In this document: positions 35,381 to 46,185 of the stretch, in pieces | Position numbering within the stretch: position 1 is the stretch's first letter | Layout of the letters: each line of letters begins with the position of its first letter | Assembly: GCA_037013685.1 (NCBI GenBank) | Contig: CM072892.1 | Location: forward strand, 310,001-374,000 | DNA length: 64,000 nt | Reading direction: 5' to 3' | DNA from: Acridotheres tristis | Taxonomy: Eukaryota; Chordata; Aves; Passeriformes; Sturnidae | Notes under the pieces: model-generated | Seen by the model: only the letters and a program-made list of their open reading frames with translations | What the model was told of the DNA's origin: nothing | Databases searched by the model: none | Translations under genes and position numbers: made by a program

Positions 35381-36068
35381 ACCCTCCTGCAGCTGGCTCA
35401 TGGGAATGACCCCACTGCTGCTCACAGCTGAGCAGGTTGGACTGGAGCAGCCAAGGGCCCAACACCGTGCACATGTCACACACAGGGGCAGGGCTGTGTC
35501 CTGGAGCAGTGACATCCAGGCTCTCCCATCACACTGGGGTTTCTCATGCTCTTGTCAGTCAAGAGCTGGGCACATCCAGGTGCCAGTGCTCATGCATGGA
35601 TAACCAACCATCCTTCCAAATTCCTGATTAAATACTGCCCTGTCCTCACACTTAAGTTAAATAAATGTGTCAGCTTAGAAAAGAGCCTTTTCCTGGTTTA
35701 TTCTCGTGTAAATATCAAACCCTTGGCACCCTGGCTGCAGGAATATTCAGTGTCCCTCTCCCCTGCCTGGCTCCCCGGGCAGTGGGGGCTGCTCCCTGTG
35801 CCGGGGTCAGGAGGGCAGGAGAGCTCCTGCCTGGAGACCCTCCATCCCTCTCCTGGTGTGTGGAAAATCCTGTCCAAGGAAGACAGTTGGGAATCTCTCT
35901 CCCAGTTTAATGACTGGAATTGTTTGGCTCTTTATTTAGTGACTATTATGGCTATTTCCTGTCCTTGTTCCTCTTTCCAATTTCCACCTGATGAGCTCAT
36001 TTTCAATTGTCTGATGGCAGATCCTCAAACAACTTTTATATCTGTGGCTTGGCAGTGCTGGGTTTCTG
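35381..36068. other. Single-copy DNA, no gene seen
   Basis: Non-repetitive, mixed composition. It ends at a CR1 3' tip. Confidence 0.5.
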
Positions 36069-36106
36069 GTTGGAGTCACTGAGTTCAGAGGGCTTTTCCA
36101 GCCTCG
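36069..36106 (+). mobile_element. CR1 LINE 3' tip preceding an expanded tail
   Basis: GTTGGAGTCACTGAGTTCAG then AGGGCTTTTCCAGCCTCGG matches the last bases of CR1 (GGTCTTTTCCAACCT...). It runs straight into octamers. Everything upstream of the tip is missing, consistent with heavy 5' truncation. Confidence 0.7.
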
Positions 36107-36868
36107 GTGATCCTGTGATCCTGTGGTTCTGGGTTCCTGTGATCCTGTGGTTCTGGGATCCTGTGATCCTGTGGTTCTGGGATTCTGGGGTTCTGGGGTT
36201 CTGTGATTTTGTGATCCCGTGGTTCTGTGATTCCATAGTTCTGTGATTCCATGGTTCTGTGATTCCATGGTTCTGTGATTCCATAGTTCTGTGGTTCCAT
36301 GGTTCTGTGGTTCCATGGTTCTGTGGTTCCATGGTTCTGTGATTCCATGGTTCTGTGGTTCCATGGTTCTGTGGTTCCATGGTTCTGTGGTTCCATGGTT
36401 CTGTGATTCCATGGTTCTGTGGTTCCATGGTTCTGTGATTCCATGGTTCTGTGATTCCATGGTTCTGTGGTTCCATGGTTCTGTGATTCCATGGTTCTGT
36501 GGTTCCATGGTTCTGTGGTTCCGTGGTTCTGTGATTCCATGGTTCTGTGGTTCTGTGATTCCATGGTTCTGTGGTTCCATGGTTCTGTGGTTCCATGGTT
36601 CTGTGGTTCCATGGTTCTGTGGTTCCGTGGTTCTGTGGTTCTGTGGTTCCGTGGTTCTGTGGTTCTGTGGTTCCGTGGTTCTGTGGTTCTGTGGTTCCAT
36701 GGTTCTGTGGTTCCATGGTTCTGTGGTTCCATGGTTCTGTGGTTCCATGGTTCTGTGGTTCCGTGGTTCTGTGGTTCTGTGGTTCCGTGGTTCTGTGGTT
36801 CTGTGGTTCTGTGGTTCCGTGGTTCTGTGGTTCTGTGGTTCCATGGTTCTGTGGTTCCATGGTTCTGT
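36107..36868. repeat. CR1-tail octamer array, about 95 copies
   Basis: A run of 8-bp units GATCCTGT, GGTTCTGG, GATTCCAT, GGTTCTGT and GGTTCCAT (or CCGT) begins exactly where a CR1 tail should begin. CR1 normally ends in a few ATTCTGTG octamers; here they extend about 760 bp. Octamers alternate in pairs over long parts, making a 16-bp unit. No stop arises in several frames of either strand (195-318 codons), giving Thr/Glu/Pro/Asn/His or Val/Pro/Trp/Phe repeats. Confidence 0.95.
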
Positions 36869-37322
36869 TCCTGGCTGAGGAGCAGAGTGGGATGGCCAGG
36901 GGAGCTGGGGCTGATCCTTGCCAGGTTTGGGGTCTGGCTGTCAGGAGCACCAATAAACACAGAGGGGCAGACGGGTGAGGTTGCTCTGCCACAGTGGGGC
37001 TGTGTGGAGGCAGGTCCTGCCAGCTGGGACAGTGATTTTATCGTGCCAAGGTCCTCCCTTGCACAGCTGGCTCAGGTGTGAAAGTCCCCCCACCCCGGGG
37101 GAGGGATCGGGACATTCCCAGGTAGGGCTGAACGTTTTCATCCCTTCTGATGGCTCAGCTTCACTGACTGAGAGGCAGCTGTCATGGCTCAGAGGGTGGC
37201 AGGATGTGCAGGAGCTGTAGCAACACCCTTTAGCATCATTCCACCCTTTGGGCCTGGAAAATATTTTGAATTTTTGTTGTTTTTTATTTTATGAGTTTTT
37301 TTTGCAAATTCTTTTGCCTTCG
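36869..37322. other. Single-copy DNA
   Basis: Mixed composition, no repeat or gene recognised. A T-rich tract lies at 37.26-37.31 kb. Confidence 0.5.
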
Positions 37323-37470
37323 TCCCTGGCAGTGCCCAAGGCCAGGTTGGATGGGATTTGGAGCACCCTGGGACAGTGGGAGCTGTCCCTGCCCATGGCA
37401 GGGGCCATGGATGAGCTCTAGGGTCCCTTCCAACCCAAACTAGTCACTGATCCTAAAATTCTAATCATAA
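37323..37470 (+). mobile_element. CR1 LINE fragment (3' end)
   Basis: Sense: CCCTGGCAGTGCCCAAGG, CCAGGTTGGATGGGATTTGG, GTGGGAGCTGTCCCTGCCC, ATGGCAGGGGCCATGGATGA, AGGGTCCCTTCCAACCCAAA, then a degenerate tail (AAAATTCTAATC). Confidence 0.85.
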
Positions 37471-39584
37471 AATTTTAATCCTAAATGATTAAAAGCTGTG
37501 GCAGTTGCACACCTGACTCGGAATGGTCTGACACAGAACTTTCAAAATACAATAGAAAAGACAATTGCTAGATATTAAATGTTGTCCCTGCCACAGAAGG
37601 AGTGCTGTGAGAGAGCCCAGCCCTGGGCCTGGGACATTCCTGGAGTCACACATCGAGGACTGTCCACTTCCAGACTCTGCTCTTTTATTCTCACGTTCAT
37701 TTTTTTTTTAGTGTTTTGCCATTATGTGTAGCAGTGGAGCAAGCATGATGAACTTCTTAGTAAGGTACTGTAGGAAATTACTGATTTTCTTTGCAAAGGA
37801 GTTCAGCTTATTTTAGTGAGATACTGGGTCATTTGGAGAATAAAGTTCTGGGCAAATGACTCGTCAGAAGGACTGATGAGGATTGTGAAGCTGTAAAACA
37901 TAGCAGCTCCTGTTCACAGGCAGCTGAAGGTGAGAAAAATTTCTCACATGCCTCAGAGTTATTAAAATATCAAGTATCCTTCCCTGCCAATTATGCAACC
38001 CCTGTGCCACAAGGGCAAATTATTTTAATTATAGGATTGTTGCATGTTCAGAGAATATAATTTCTTTGGAAAATAAAATAAGCTGAAATTCAGGCAGTAG
38101 AGAGGGAAAGAAAAAGGTTAATTGCTCTGAGCTGGAGACTTGTGCTGAGGGAGGTGGGATGCTCGGAGAAAATTCAGCAGGTCTGGCAGGAAACCCTGAA
38201 CTCCAGTTAAATACAGGTTAGGTTGATTCAGTGCTGGCTTCTTACAGTTATATTATATTATTGAAAGGAAAGGGTCATTAGTGGCTGTCGTGCCAACAAT
38301 GGGAGCAGAGAAAGGGAAAAGAATATTTTTGCAGCTGGAGCAGAGATGAGAAATGTCACCTGTACCTGAGGGCAGGCAGTGCCAAGGTCGCGGTGCCCCC
38401 GCCCAAGGCTGATCACTAGGCTGGGTACCAAGCCTGGCTCCGGGATTAATTCCGTGTTCTGGGGCTTTGGAGCTCCTTATCCAGCAGGGCTGGTGTGACA
38501 CCTCGGGCTGGCGTGGGGAGAGGCAGGAGAAGCCCCTGGGCTGGTGCAGAGGGAATGACCCTGGCGCAGGACAGAGGGACAGAGAGGGCAGGAGCAGCCG
38601 GGAGAAGCCCGGGCTTGCAGCCTGTCCTGGGGGCGCTGAGGGTCGTGGGGCCGGGGGTGTCCCTGCAAACATTCCTTTGCCTTTGGAACGGGGCTCCCAA
38701 TGGCACGGGGGGAGCGGGGAGGATCCGGGGGTCCTGAGGAGGGCAAAGCCGTGAAGATGTCACAGATGCAATCAAACATTGGGCTCACCCCAGTCGTGTG
38801 TTTGGAGTCCAAACTTGGCCGTCACAGGCCCTGGGGCTGGCACGGGGCTTTGGGGCCGTGACCCTGCTGGGGGCTGGAGGGAGCCACGGGCAGGAGCAGC
38901 CCTGGAGCTCGGGTCCTGCACAGGTGGAGGTCGGGACCTGCAGGGAGCAGCCACACCCCAAAGTCTGCTCAGTGTCCCCTTCCTTGTGATGAATATCCTT
39001 GACAGACAATGATCCTTTATCATCTGTCTCCTTTGGGGAACAAGTATTGTATGGAAATGTTATCCAGATATGCCAAATGAAACTAAAAGCGTTTTGCAGA
39101 TACCGAAATCTTTCTCCTTCAGACAATGAATCACAGTTTAACCAGAAGAGAGGATTAGGCTAATATCTTTTGGGCCACTAATGTGTTTCAAAGGGCACAC
39201 AAGCCACTGAGGTCTCCAGTGACTCTTTATCTTACTTTTATTAAATACTTCATCACTCTAAAAAACTCCTCAGAGCTTCTTACAGCTGAGGGTAGCTTTA
39301 AAATATGATCATATAATGCACCACAATGACATATCCATTTTACATGTCTCCACCCAGGCTGCAGAACAATGCTCATAACTGATGTGTTTAGGTGTTTGGA
39401 ACTGCTCCTCATTCCCAATCCCATTTGGCTGTTCCCTCAATGAGTCCCTTCAGAAGGAAGTTTTACAAGGCACTCAGTATTCTAGGAATGTTTCTTTCCT
39501 TTCCAAGTAAATAATTTGCAATTATTGCCCAATTTTTGTTGGAGAGGCATATTCTATGCACAAGGAAATGCTGTAGTCTGGTCA
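37471..39584. other. Single-copy stretch, AT-rich with a GC-rich island
   Basis: AT-rich at 37.47-38.3 and 39.0-39.58 kb. A GC-rich section at 38.38-38.95 kb has overlapping frames on both strands but no recognisable domain and only moderate CpG. No repeat family noticed. Confidence 0.45.
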
Positions 39585-39722
39585 CAGAATGGCTTGGGTG
39601 GGGAGAGACCTTAAAACTCATCTGATGCCACCCCTTTCCATGGGCAGGGACATGGAACCCCTTCCACCAGGCCAGGTTCCTGCAAGCCCTGCCCAGCCTC
39701 ACCAGGAACACTTCCACTCCCA
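39585..39722 (-). mobile_element. CR1 LINE fragment (3' end)
   Basis: Antisense: CACAGAATGGCTTGGGTGGG, GAGACCTTAAAACTCATCTG, CCATGGGCAGGGACATGG, TTCCACCAGGCCAGGTTCC, CCTCACCAGGAACACTTCC. The next array starts within about 20 bp of its truncated end. Confidence 0.85.
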
Positions 39723-39738
39723 TTTCAGCTGAAGGGAT

Positions 39739-39882
39739 GGAGCTGGGAAAACATCAAAGTGCCAGAGGCAGGCACAGCACAGCCACTGAGCTGGGCAAAC
39801 ACCAAAGTGCCAGAGCTGGACATGGCACTGAGCTGGGCAAACACCAAAGTGCCAGAGCTGGACATGGCACAGCCACAGAGCC
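39739..39882. repeat. Minisatellite, about 42-bp unit, 3 copies
   Basis: GAGCTGGGCAAACACCAAAG followed by TGCCAGAGCTGGACATGGCA is repeated, with one longer unit that adds GGCACAGCACAGCCACT. It lies next to the CR1 fragment. Confidence 0.85.
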
Positions 39883-39985
39883 TTGCCAGGGGCTTTTCCT
39901 GCTGCAGGCTGGGAATGCTGGAGCTGCTCGGGCAGGGACTGGGGCACAGTGCAACCCATCCTGTGCATCCCAAACTGTGCATCCA

Positions 39986-40312
39986 ACAGTGTCCATCCCA
40001 TCCCATCCTGTCCATCCCATACTGTCCATCCCATTCTGTCCATCCCACATTGTCCATCCCACACTGTCCATCCCACCCTGTCCATCCCACACTGTCCATC
40101 CCATCCTGTCCATCCCGTTCTGTCCATCCCATCCCATTCTGTCCATCCCACATTGTCCATCCCACACTGTCCATCCCACTCTGTCCATCCCACACTGTCC
40201 ATCCCATCCCATTCTGTCCATCCCACATTGTCCATCCCACACTGTCCATCCCACCCTGTCCATCCCACACTGTCCATCCCATCCTGTCCATCCCGTTCTG
40301 TCCATCCCACAC
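39986..40312. repeat. Minisatellite, 14-bp TGTCCATCCCACAC family, about 22 copies
   Basis: TGTCCATCCC is followed by ACAC, ATTC, ACCC, ATCC or GTTC. Some units carry an extra ATCCC, making 19 bp. A 110-bp block at 40,035-40,145 recurs at 40,215-40,310. Minus-strand frames give Asp/Gly/Met/Trp repeats. Confidence 0.95.
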
Positions 40313-42324
40313 GCTGTATCATGTCCCACGCTCTGTATCCCACACCGAGCCCTGGGCTGGTGCTGCTGCCCTGCCCCTGCTCGGGGCTGCTCCCCGGGGC
40401 TGTTTCCTCCTGGCACGGAGCGCTCCTGGTGCCGCCCATCCTCTCCCAGCCCTACAAACGCCGGGAACCGGCAGGCACGGATGGAATCCGAGGCACGGGG
40501 AGGCAGGACAGGCGTGCGGGCAGAGCAGCTGCCAGGACAGCTCTCCAGGGACGCGTTCGTGCAGGGCTTGTGGGACTCACACCTGAATTCACAGATGACT
40601 GTACTCGGTATATGCACACAGATATACAAACACTTACACTCCTGAATTCTGCAATAATTCCTTCATTCTCAATGAACTAGGAAATAATTCTGCTTGGTGA
40701 AAACACTTTATTGCAATGCAGAGTTTTTGAATTATTTATTCAAAGGCAGAAACCTTGTTCCACGAGCAGTTTAAACTCCTAAATCTTGGTACACCCACCG
40801 GAGCTGGCTTTCATTCCAAAGAGCTGAGGTTTGGAAAGTTTCTATTCTCAGACACAAGGAGGATTTTTGTGAGAAACTCTCACCCTTCTTTGGAAAGTGG
40901 CATTCCCCGTTAGGAGAGCAGAGCCATGCCAATCCTCTCGCTGGCATCTGGCAGACAGAGGCTGCCTCGGGCTGTGCCACAGCATCTCCTCCCATGGAGT
41001 ATTTATTTTGGGTACCAGAGCCTCTCTTTTTCCTGCACCAAAAAACGCTTTGTCACCCACTGGCCATTTTGCTCCCAGCATGGATCTGTCCTCATAACTG
41101 AGAAGGAGAAATCTCGTAGTGGAGAAAATCCATCCTGATGAATAGAATAAAACAGGACTCTGCGATCTGGGGCAGGATTCAGGTGGCCAAGTGCAGCCTG
41201 TGCCAAGATTGAACCTTCCCAACACCCAGCAGGCCCTTGGAAGGAAACCTTTGTTGAAAATTCACCTTCCTGAAGGCAGGGCCTGGGTGCCCAGCATGCA
41301 CAGTGCTCTCCTCTTTGCTGTGAGCTGTCTTTTATCTCAGCCCCATTCCAAGGGAGGCAGACAAAGGCAGGAGCTGAGCTGGAGGAGCTGGGAGAAGCTG
41401 GTGTTGCCATGTTCTGTATTATCAGAGCCATCGCCATGGAAACGGGAGGATGGGACTGACCTTGTTAGTTTGCCACTGATCCTGCCAGGGCTCAGCCTTC
41501 CAGCTCACGTTAAGCTCCTCTGGGACTGGAGATGCACATCTGAACCTCATAAATTGTAGGGGTAAAAGCCACAGAATTCTGGAAATGTGAAATGTAGGAT
41601 CTGTTAATCTGTATTTCAGATGTGCTGGCTGGGAAGGGAACAGCTATTTTTGTGCAAATGGTGCACTGAGATATGAAAGGGGTTGGCTATTAACTTCACT
41701 GTTAATTAGACAATTCCCTGGGCTCTCCAGTGCCTTTCCACGCAGGTCTCCAAATGGGAAGATGCAAATCCCTAAGCCTCTGTCCCAGCCTCGTGCCCTG
41801 TGCAGGGCTCCCCTCTGGGGCTGGGGCAGTGCCAGGGCTCGGGGCTGTGCCCACCTCTGCCATCCACTTCCCACCTCACAGCAGCTTTTGTCACAGGGAT
41901 GAGCCCTGAGGCAGAGACTGGAGCTCCCACCTGTGCCCCCTCCCACAGACGTGGAGCTGCTGCTCTGGACACGTTTTCATTCTGCCCTGGTGCTGAGAGA
42001 GGAGGCTCATCCCGTTCTCTGCAGAGGGGGCAGCAGGTCCTGGGCCAGCACACCAGGGGAAGGAGCACAGGGAGGTCTCAGCTGCACTGAGGGATGAGGA
42101 GCAGTTTGGAGATGCTGAATATCCCAGAATACTTCCAGGAACTCATGCACTGTCCCACACTGCCCGTTCTGGGGCAGCCTGGCACCAACATCCCTGAGCC
42201 AAGATCTCCTGGTTTGGTCTGTGCAGGGAAGTGCCTGTGACACTCAATTCTGTGCAGAGAAAACATGGATAAGAAAACATCCAAGGAAACAAGAGCAGAC
42301 TAAAAGGGTTCCTAAAGGGGCCTG
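40313..42324. other. Single-copy DNA, no gene seen
   Basis: GC-rich to 40.55 kb with several CpGs, then mixed. No exon was recognised. The open frames on both strands overlap and show no family signature. Confidence 0.45.
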
Positions 42325-42650
42325 CAAAGGCTGGAGAAGGGCTGGGGACAAGGGATGGAGGGACAGGACACAGGGAATGGCTCCCAGTGCCAGAGGGCAG
42401 GGATGGATGGGATGTTGGGAATTGGGAATTCCTGGCTGGGCTGGAATTCCCAGATTTGCTGTGGCTGCCCCTGGATCCCTGGCAGTGCCCAAGGCCAGGT
42501 TGGACATTGGGACAGTGGGAGGTGTCCCTGCCATGGCAGGGCTGGCTCTGGATGGGATTTAAGGTCCCTTTAACCCAAATCACTCTGGAATTCTGTGATT
42601 TTGAGAGTCTGTGATTACATCAGTCTATCTATGATTCCGTGATATTGAAC
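42325..42650 (+). mobile_element. CR1 LINE fragment, subfamily with shared deletion
   Basis: The longest sense copy of this subfamily: AAAGGCTGGAGAAGGGCTGG, ACAAGGGATGGAGGGACAGG, GATGGATGGGATGTTGGG, ATTGGGAATTCCTGGCTGGG, GCTGTGGCTGCCCCTGGATC, CAAGGCCAGGTTGGACATTG, GGTGTCCCTGCCATGGCAGG, GATTTAAGGTCCCTTTAACC. The tail is AATTCTGTGATTTTGAGAG and further decayed octamers. Confidence 0.9.
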
Positions 42651-42767
42651 GAAGATTTGACCACATAAAGCAACTGTCAAGTGTCAGGAATAACTGAGGC
42701 ACTGAAGTGATCAGTGCAATGTGGGATGGGCAGCAGTGGAAGGGCCTGGCTGCTCCCAGCACTCAGG
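42651..42767. other. Short single-copy spacer
   Basis: No feature seen. Confidence 0.5.
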
Positions 42768-42902
42768 CTGCACATCTTCTATTCCACATCTGTGCACATC
42801 TTCTGTTCCACATCTGTGCACATCTTCTATTCCACATCTTCTATTCCACATCTGTGCACATCTTCTGTTCCACGTCTTCTGTTCCACATCTTCTATTCCA
42901 GA
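42768..42902. repeat. Minisatellite of CACATCTTCTATTC/CACATCTGTG modules
   Basis: CACATCTTCTRTTC alternates with CACATCTGTG, giving compound units of about 24-27 bp with single-module skips. The plus frames give Ser/Thr/His/Leu repeats. Confidence 0.9.
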
Positions 42903-43384
42903 GCCCAGACTGTTTGCCTGCAGAGGCTCCGTGCAGGGACCCAGAGCTCAGGCAGGGATTTCCCTCCAGGAGCTTGGGTTGGTCCCATGGGATCCCCAGC
43001 CTGCTTTGATCAGTAACCATGGCAGTATAATCCTAAATTCCCTCAAAGACCTGTCCGTGGGCTGACCACTGCTATCTGAATAAATCACTTTGCTTCCATG
43101 ACCTGGCTCCAGAGCCCCAGCCTGTTATTTGAGATCCATGAGCATGACTGGAAATGTGAGAAAATTTACATGGACATCACTTCTTTTGTGCCTTTTGACC
43201 TGTGTTTACAGGTGCCCTCTCCAGCCTTGCATCCAGCTGTTTGATATCAGGAAGATGTTGCTTTCATAATTACATTTAACTTCACCTCCAAGTTTCCTGC
43301 AGGTTTTGTATCTCTTCGCATTATTTGGGCTAATTTACAGGGATTTTCAAAGAGGAGAAACCTTTTGGCATTCCTTTCATCCAA
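42903..43384. other. Single-copy DNA
   Basis: No repeat or gene recognised. Confidence 0.5.
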
Positions 43385-43492
43385 TGCAGTCACAAATGTT
43401 TTGGGTTGGAAGGGAAGTTAGAGCTCACCTTGTTCCATCCCTGCCATGGGCAGGCACCTTCCACCGGACCAGGTGGCTCCAAACCCTTTCCA
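43385..43492 (-). mobile_element. CR1 LINE fragment (3' end)
   Basis: Antisense: ACAAATGTTTTGGGTTGGAA, GGGAAGTTAGAGCTCACC, CCTGCCATGGGCAGGCACC, CCGGACCAGGTGGCTCC, CTTTCCAACCTG. It is followed by an unrelated AT-rich stretch. Confidence 0.82.
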
Positions 43493-43844
43493 ACCTGTTT
43501 TTCTTTTCTTCTTTCCCTTAATTTTCATAAAGTTTTTCTTCACACCCACAAAGAAAACATTCAGGACATGCTGAAATCAATGCAGCTGGCATTGGAAAGG
43601 TCAATGCAGAGAACCCCAGCAGGCCAGCACAGCATTCCCAGCTGAGCTGTGCCCAGGGCATTGAGCACGGCACAGAAAAGCTCAGCTCAGAGCCCTGGGG
43701 CTCTGGTGGCTGTGCAGGTGCCTTTGTGTCCCTTCATTGACAAAACTTCACTTTCCTTGGGCACAGAGCTCCCGTGGATCTCTGGCACCTCTGGCCCCTG
43801 CCAGGGCAGCAGCACGAGAGGAGAGGAGCTTGGCTGCTGCTGGA
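43493..43844. other. Single-copy DNA
   Basis: Short mixed-composition spacer between a CR1 fragment and the 23-bp array. Nothing was recognised. Confidence 0.5.
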
Positions 43845-44503
43845 GGAGGTGACCCAGAATAATCCCTGGAGGTGACCCAGAATAATCCAGGGAGGTGACC
43901 CAGAATAATCCAGGGAGGTGACACAGAATAATCCAGGGAGGTGACATAGAGTAATCCCTGGAGGTGACCCAGAATAATCCAGGGAGGTGACACAGAATAA
44001 TCCAGGGAGGTGACACAGAATAATCCCAGGAGGTGACACAGAGTAATCCCTGGAGGTGACCCAGAATAATCCCTGCAGGTGACACAGAATAATCCAGGGA
44101 GGTGACACAGAATAATCCAGGGAGGTGACACAGAATAATCCCAGAAGGTGACACAGAATAATCCCTGGAGGTGACACAGAGTAATCCAGGGAGGTGACAC
44201 AGAATAATCCCAGGAGGTGACACAGAGTAATCCAGGGAGGTGACACAGAATAATCCCTGGAGGTGACACAGAATAATCCCTGCAGGTGACACAGAGTAAT
44301 CCCAGGGAGGTGACCCGGTACATTCTGGGAGGTAACCCAGCACATTTTGGGAGGTGACCCGGTACATTCTGGGAGGTGACCCGGTACATTCTGGGAGGTG
44401 ACCCGGCACATTCTGGGAGGTGACCCGGCACATTCTGGGAGGTGACCCAGCACATTTTGGGAGGTGACCCGGCACATTTTGGGAGGTGACCCGGCACATC
44501 CCG
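43845..44503. repeat. Minisatellite, 23-bp unit, about 28 copies in two sub-families
   Basis: To about 44,310 the unit is GGAGGTGACACAGAATAATC plus CCT or CAG. From there it becomes GGAGGTGACCCGGCACATTC plus TGG, same length and same GGAGGTGAC head. The switch is sharp. Minus-strand frames (247-366 codons) read as Leu/Phe/Cys/Val/Thr/Ser repeats. Confidence 0.95.
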
Positions 44504-45138
44504 GGTGGCTGTGCCGCCTGCAGCCGCTGCCACAGCCGCGGGCACTGGGGGGAGCCTGGCGCTGTCACGCAAATCCTGACAGTGGGGAGGACACGGCAGG
44601 GAATAAACACTGTCTGTCCCTCCTGGCTGTGGGAGGTCATCAGGCACTCAGATATATTCTGTAAAATAATATTTTGTCTTCTTTTTGCTGAAGCATGAAC
44701 GTAGGCTTGGGTCATGCATTTAATTTTGTCTATAAAATAACACAGGCCAAAAATAGGAGGTTGACAGGGCATTAGAGAATTGGTCAAACTTTACTAGACA
44801 GCGAAACCTTGTCCAGGAGACAGAGAAAGTCCTTTTTTTTTTTTTTTTTTTAATCAATATATAATTTTGAAACATTTGCATTTCAAATTTTTCAAAATGA
44901 AATACTGAAGACCTTTACCAAGAAAAGAGAGAGCCCACTAAACTGGTAGAAACAAAGTCAGGTAGATTATTTCTGGGTTTATTACTATTGCATTAATTAT
45001 TGTCAAGAAGATAAAAAGTAATGAAACAAAAAAGCCATTTATTTCCCTAATCTTGCTGGAACTTTATTAAACTGGAGTTATGCCATAACCCCAGACTTCA
45101 GAGTGCAGTAAAGATGCAGCATTTTCCATTTCTGTTCT
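44504..45138. other. Single-copy DNA with poly-T tract
   Basis: A GC-rich start with CpGs, then AT-rich. A T19 run lies at about 44833-44851. No gene seen. Confidence 0.5.
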
Positions 45139-45175
45139 AGAATCACAGAGTCACCTTGGGTTGGAAAAAAACAAG
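45139..45175 (-). mobile_element. Short CR1 LINE remnant
   Basis: AGAATCACAGAGTCACCTTG followed by GGTTGGAAAAAAACAAG is the antisense CR1 tail and 3' tip. Only about 37 bp are recognisable before AT-rich sequence. Confidence 0.65.
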
Positions 45176-45215
45176 TTTTAGAATAAAACCCCAACCAGTT
45201 CCTGCACAAAGCCTT

Positions 45216-45572
45216 GGTCTGTTGGTTTGGTTTGGTTTGGATCAGTTTGGTTGGGTTTGGTTGGGTTTGGTTGGGTTGGGTTTAGTTGGGTTGGGTTCTG
45301 TTCAGTTTGGTTTGGTTTGGTTTGGTTGGGTTGGGTTTGGTTTGGTTGGGTTTGGTTTGGATCAGTTTGGTTTGGTTTGGTTTGGTTGGGTTGGGTTTGG
45401 TTTGGTTTGGTTGGGTTTGGTTTGGATCACTTTGGTTTGGTTTGGTTTGGTTGGGTTGGGTTGGGTTTAGTTGGGTTGGGTTTAGTTGGGTTGGGTTTGG
45501 TTGGGTTGGGTTTGGTTGGGTTCTGTTCGGTTTGGTTTGGTTTGGTTTGGTTCAGTTTGGTTTGGTTTTCAG
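45216..45572. repeat. G/T pentamer array (GGTTT and GGGTT), about 70 units
   Basis: Almost purely G and T. It is made of TTTGG and TTGGG pentamers with occasional ATCAG, TTTAG or TTCTG interruptions. From 45,449 to 45,520 GGG tracts are spaced by TT or 7-nt loops (TTTAGTT), a good plus-strand G-quadruplex candidate. It resembles but is not the vertebrate telomere repeat TTAGGG. Open frames give Val/Trp/Phe/Gly/Leu repeats. Confidence 0.95.
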
Positions 45573-45685
45573 AGGTGCTTGGGGAAGGGGCAGAGCTGTT
45601 CATCCTTGGGGCGGTGGGAGCTCTCCTGGTGGGATGGGCTGAGCTTCGAGGCCCTTCCTCCCCCAGAGCACTCGGTGCTGCCCTG

Positions 45686-46185
45686 CCATGGGACACTCTG
45701 GCCTCCCCTGCCATGGGGCACTCTGGGCTCCCCTGCCATGGGGCACTCTGGCCTCCCCTGCCATGGGGCACTCTGGGCTCCCCTGCCATGGGGCACTCTG
45801 GCCTCCCCTGCCATGGGACACTCTGGCCTCCCCTGCCATGGGGCACTCTGGCCTCCCCTGCCATGGGACACTCTGGCCTCCCCTGCCATGGGACACTCTG
45901 GCCTCCCCTGCCATGGGACACTCTGGCCTCCCCTGCCATGGGACACTCTGGGCTCCCCTGCCATGGGACACTCTGGCCTCCCCTGCCATGGGGCACTCTG
46001 GCCTCCCCTGCCATGGGACACTCTGGCCTCCCCTGCCATGGGGCACTCTGGCCTCCCCTGCCATGGGGCACTCTGGGCTCCCCTGCCATGGGGCACTCTG
46101 GCCTCCCCTGCCATGGGACACTCTGGGCTCCCCTGCCATGGGGCACTCTGGCCTCCCCTGCCATGGGGCACTCTGGCCTCCCCTT
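45686..46185. repeat. Minisatellite, 25-bp unit, 20 copies
   Basis: CCATGGGGCACTCTGGCCTC plus CCCTG is repeated twenty times with no indels. Variation is at GGGGCA or GGGACA and at GGCCTC or GGGCTC. Each unit carries the palindrome CCATGG. Since 25 is not a multiple of 3, the open frames (172-351 codons) occur because no frame of the unit has a stop. Confidence 0.97.

Noticed and set aside
36007..36992. Long frames rich in Thr/Glu/Pro/Asn/His (minus) or Val/Pro/Trp/Phe (plus)
   Set aside because: They arise from CR1-tail octamers with no stop in several frames. Both strands and several frames are equally open.
45216..45572. Interstitial telomere repeat
   Set aside because: The unit is a G/T pentamer; TTAGGG is not present as a tandem unit.
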